Assembly: GCA_965229885.1 (NCBI GenBank)
Contig: CBDDJX010000002.1
Coordinates: 186,001-250,000, forward strand
Direction: 5' to 3'
Length of the DNA stretch: 64,000 nucleotides
From: DATLLJ01 sp965229885
GTDB lineage: Bacteria > Acidobacteriota > Vicinamibacteria > Vicinamibacterales > CAVVIG01
In this document: piece by piece, positions 63,421-64,000 of the stretch
Position numbering within the stretch: the first letter of the stretch is position 1
Layout of the letters: each line of letters opens with the position of its first letter
Notes under the pieces: generated by a model
Told to the model about the DNA's origin: nothing
The model's input: the letters and a program-made list of their open reading frames with translations, nothing else
Database searches by the model: none
Translations under genes and position numbers: made by a program

Positions 63421-64000
63421 CGGCGCCGCCGGCTTGAAGGGATGGCGCGCACGCGGCCTGGCCGCCACGAGCGACATTACCAAGCTGGCAATCCCGCGCA
63501 CGAGCGATTCGCTCCTGACGCGCGCCGTGACCACCCGCAAGCGCGTCCAGGTCGCGGCAAACGGCGGCGAGCCGCCGATTGGCTTGTGGGGGGATCCGGT
63601 CGCGGGAGCGGTGGCGCTGCCGATCCATGCCGGCGAGGGTGTCATCGCGGTCGCGTACGCGGAAGATACCGAGCAGACGTCGTCGCAGAACGTCGGGCGC
63701 AAAATCACGGAGATGCTGATTAAGCACGCCGCCTTGCGCCTGACGACGAAAGGGAAGGCGTCGCCGCAGGCGACAACGGGCACACGGACAGGCAAGACGG
63801 CGCAGACGGGCGAAGAGAGCCTGCAGTCTGCCGAGTACTCGCCGGCCCGCCAGGCCCGCCGGCTCAGGATGCAGGAGGGCCTCGAGGTCACGCTCGACGG
63901 TTCTTCCAGCTCGCTCGTTGACATGTCAACGATTGGTGCTCAGGTTCTTTCCCCGCTCGCTCTGCGCCCCAACCGCGTGACCAGGATGACGCTACGCGGC
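63404..64000 (+). CDS. GAF-like/PilZ protein, partial at both ends
   Basis: The plus frame reads DFARAAVFLVGAAGLKGWRA, WGDPVAGAVALPIHAGEGVI and AVAYAEDTEQTSSQNVGRKI (GAF-like), then a PilZ domain with RQARR (RxxxR) and DMSTIG (DxSxxG), running off the window. The 5' end has no clear start and abuts the cyclase fragment near 63400, so the gene seems truncated by a rearrangement. It is the third PilZ gene in the window. Confidence 0.6.

Noticed and set aside
1..64000. CRISPR array
   Set aside because: No regularly spaced direct repeats of 24-40 bases were seen; the repeats found are palindromes or short words.
1..64000. Integrated prophage or replication origin
   Set aside because: There are no phage structural genes, integrase, attachment repeats, dnaA boxes or partition genes.

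Overview
The window looks like one contig of a high-GC, Gram-negative soil or sediment bacterium, most probably an Acidobacteriota member near Vicinamibacterales. This is inferred from gene content: several copies of a secreted family with a PDLQG(I/V)W motif, a DUF4159 protein, a DUF6152 protein, a TatT-type TRAP operon and many PilZ proteins. No rRNA or tRNA gene was recognised, so the placement is an inference.

Layout. 0-5.5 kb holds core genes: a sigma-54 response regulator (5' truncated), aroB, nadB and proS. 5.5-12.8 kb has a chimeric HEAT protein, two broken PilZ genes, DUF4159, PEGA and dienelactone-hydrolase genes, and a decayed membrane/TPR gene cut by a complete IS3-family element (12781-14121). 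14.1-18.4 kb carries a VOC fragment, a CPXCG protein and a translationally coupled TRAP operon (tatT-dctP-dctQM). 18.4-24.4 kb holds ureG, ureF, a small exported protein, rsmE, a metallo-beta-lactamase remnant, an RluD-type synthase and prfC. 24.5-30.9 kb holds an OPT transporter, a SUI1/YciH factor, an rsmH/vapC mosaic remnant, RNase D, a spermidine-synthase-like protein and an FMN reductase.

31-42.4 kb is a gene graveyard and insertion hot spot: fragments of DinB, TetR, TIR, HsdS, cytochrome c, lipase maturation factor and DUF2911 genes, and remnants of ISAzo13, IS3, IS630, IS1380 and an ISNCY-like element. Intact members of the secreted paralogous family, a DUF6152 gene and a second dienelactone hydrolase lie among them.

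42.8-48.2 kb is a nitrogen-control cluster (amt, beta-barrel porin, glnD, PII). 48.3-56.8 kb holds an IS630 deletion derivative, a 60-bp REP-like palindrome, clpA-clpS, a coupled transglutaminase/ABC exporter operon and a folate enzyme. 56.8-60.3 kb is a compact glyoxylate/serine module: glycerate 2-kinase facing an aminotransferase and a 2-hydroxyacid dehydrogenase. 60.3-64 kb holds a truncated cNMP-domain gene, a secreted protein plus lipoprotein pair, a terpene-cyclase-like fragment and a GAF/PilZ gene running off the end.

A striking global feature is the number of disabled but recognisable genes. Many need only a one-base change in a homopolymer, which could be assembly error. Others have in-frame stops, internal deletions or slipped 4-bp and 7-bp tandem repeats, which look more like real decay. 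The best structural novelties are the REP-like palindrome family (one copy translated inside nadB), the amt/porin/glnD/PII cluster, the transglutaminase/ABC operon and the chimeric pseudogenes.
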